DNA of 64,000 bases, from positions 1 to 64,000 of the forward strand of contig JAUYQZ010000049.1 in NCBI GenBank assembly GCA_030695415.1, written 5' to 3'. Source of the stretch: Hylemonella sp. (GTDB lineage: Bacteria > Pseudomonadota > Gammaproteobacteria > Burkholderiales > Burkholderiaceae_C). Below are positions 62,682-64,000 of the stretch, one piece after another. Below the pieces are notes generated by a model. That model saw only the letters and a program-made list of their open reading frames with translations, did no database searches and was not told the origin of the DNA. The position numbers were made by a program, and so were the translations under genes. The stretch's first letter is position 1. Each line of letters opens with the position of its first letter.

Positions 62682-64000
<1,319 letters not shown>

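Overview
The window is high-GC chromosomal DNA that reads as a betaproteobacterium of the order Burkholderiales, most likely Comamonadaceae or a close relative. This rests on a Bug/TctC-type receptor, a DUF3579 gene, the gene orders purM / AI-2E permease / hda / HAD phosphatase / pcnB / folK and pyrG / kdsA / DUF1330 / eno, and several dispersed palindromic repeats of the kind I associate with that family. Genus cannot be fixed from sequence reading alone. I found 61 protein genes (two cut by the window edges) and no rRNA, tRNA, CRISPR array, insertion sequence or prophage.

Layout. 0-0.4 kb: the 3' end of nifD (nitrogenase MoFe alpha chain), which is followed not by nifK but by a dispersed repeat. 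0.46-6.3 kb: a catabolic cluster (SDR dehydrogenase, Bug receptor, tannase/feruloyl-esterase lipoprotein, acyl-CoA dehydrogenase, MarR regulator). 6.5-11.3 kb: an HxlR regulator, an FKBP isomerase and the grpE-dnaK-dnaJ heat-shock genes behind a good sigma-32 promoter. 11.3-19.4 kb: a beta-CASP nuclease, a stand-alone membrane domain resembling the N-terminus of EptA, nitronate monooxygenase, an acyl-CoA dehydrogenase, etfBA and an MscS channel. 19.5-30.2 kb: a Tat-exported DsrE protein, a histone-deacetylase-like enzyme, moxR-DUF58, a 0.6 kb non-coding repeat island, comEC, an HDOD protein, then mltB and tgpA on the opposite strand. 30.2-38.7 kb: RidA-like protein, folK-pcnB-HAD (coupled by 4-base overlaps), hda, permease, purM, an orphan ParA-like ATPase and a SirB1-type protein. 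38.7-50.5 kb: murJ, rpsT, DUF3579, argD-argF, a cysteine-cluster protein, an FAD monooxygenase, and parE-lytic transglycosylase-parC. 50.5-64 kb: an MFS transporter with a 42-residue partner, SDR plus methyltransferase, dapA-bamC, a small lipoprotein, a ribosomal-oxygenase operon, a SlyD-like isomerase, coaBC-dut, and pyrG-kdsA-DUF1330-eno.

Most genes are housekeeping. The unusual content is structural: an intergenic repeat with a 24-base core (five copies, each in the 3' flank of a gene), a 17-base palindrome (four copies with a 5-7-5 layout), the repeat island at 23.0-23.6 kb that may mark an inversion separating moxR-DUF58 from tgpA-mltB, a duplicated argF 3' end, and the nifD end lacking nifK. 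I did not find a clearly new multi-gene system. The strongest leads are the nifD junction, the argF tail duplication, the inferred inversion and the orphan ParA protein with a long Pro/Ala tail.
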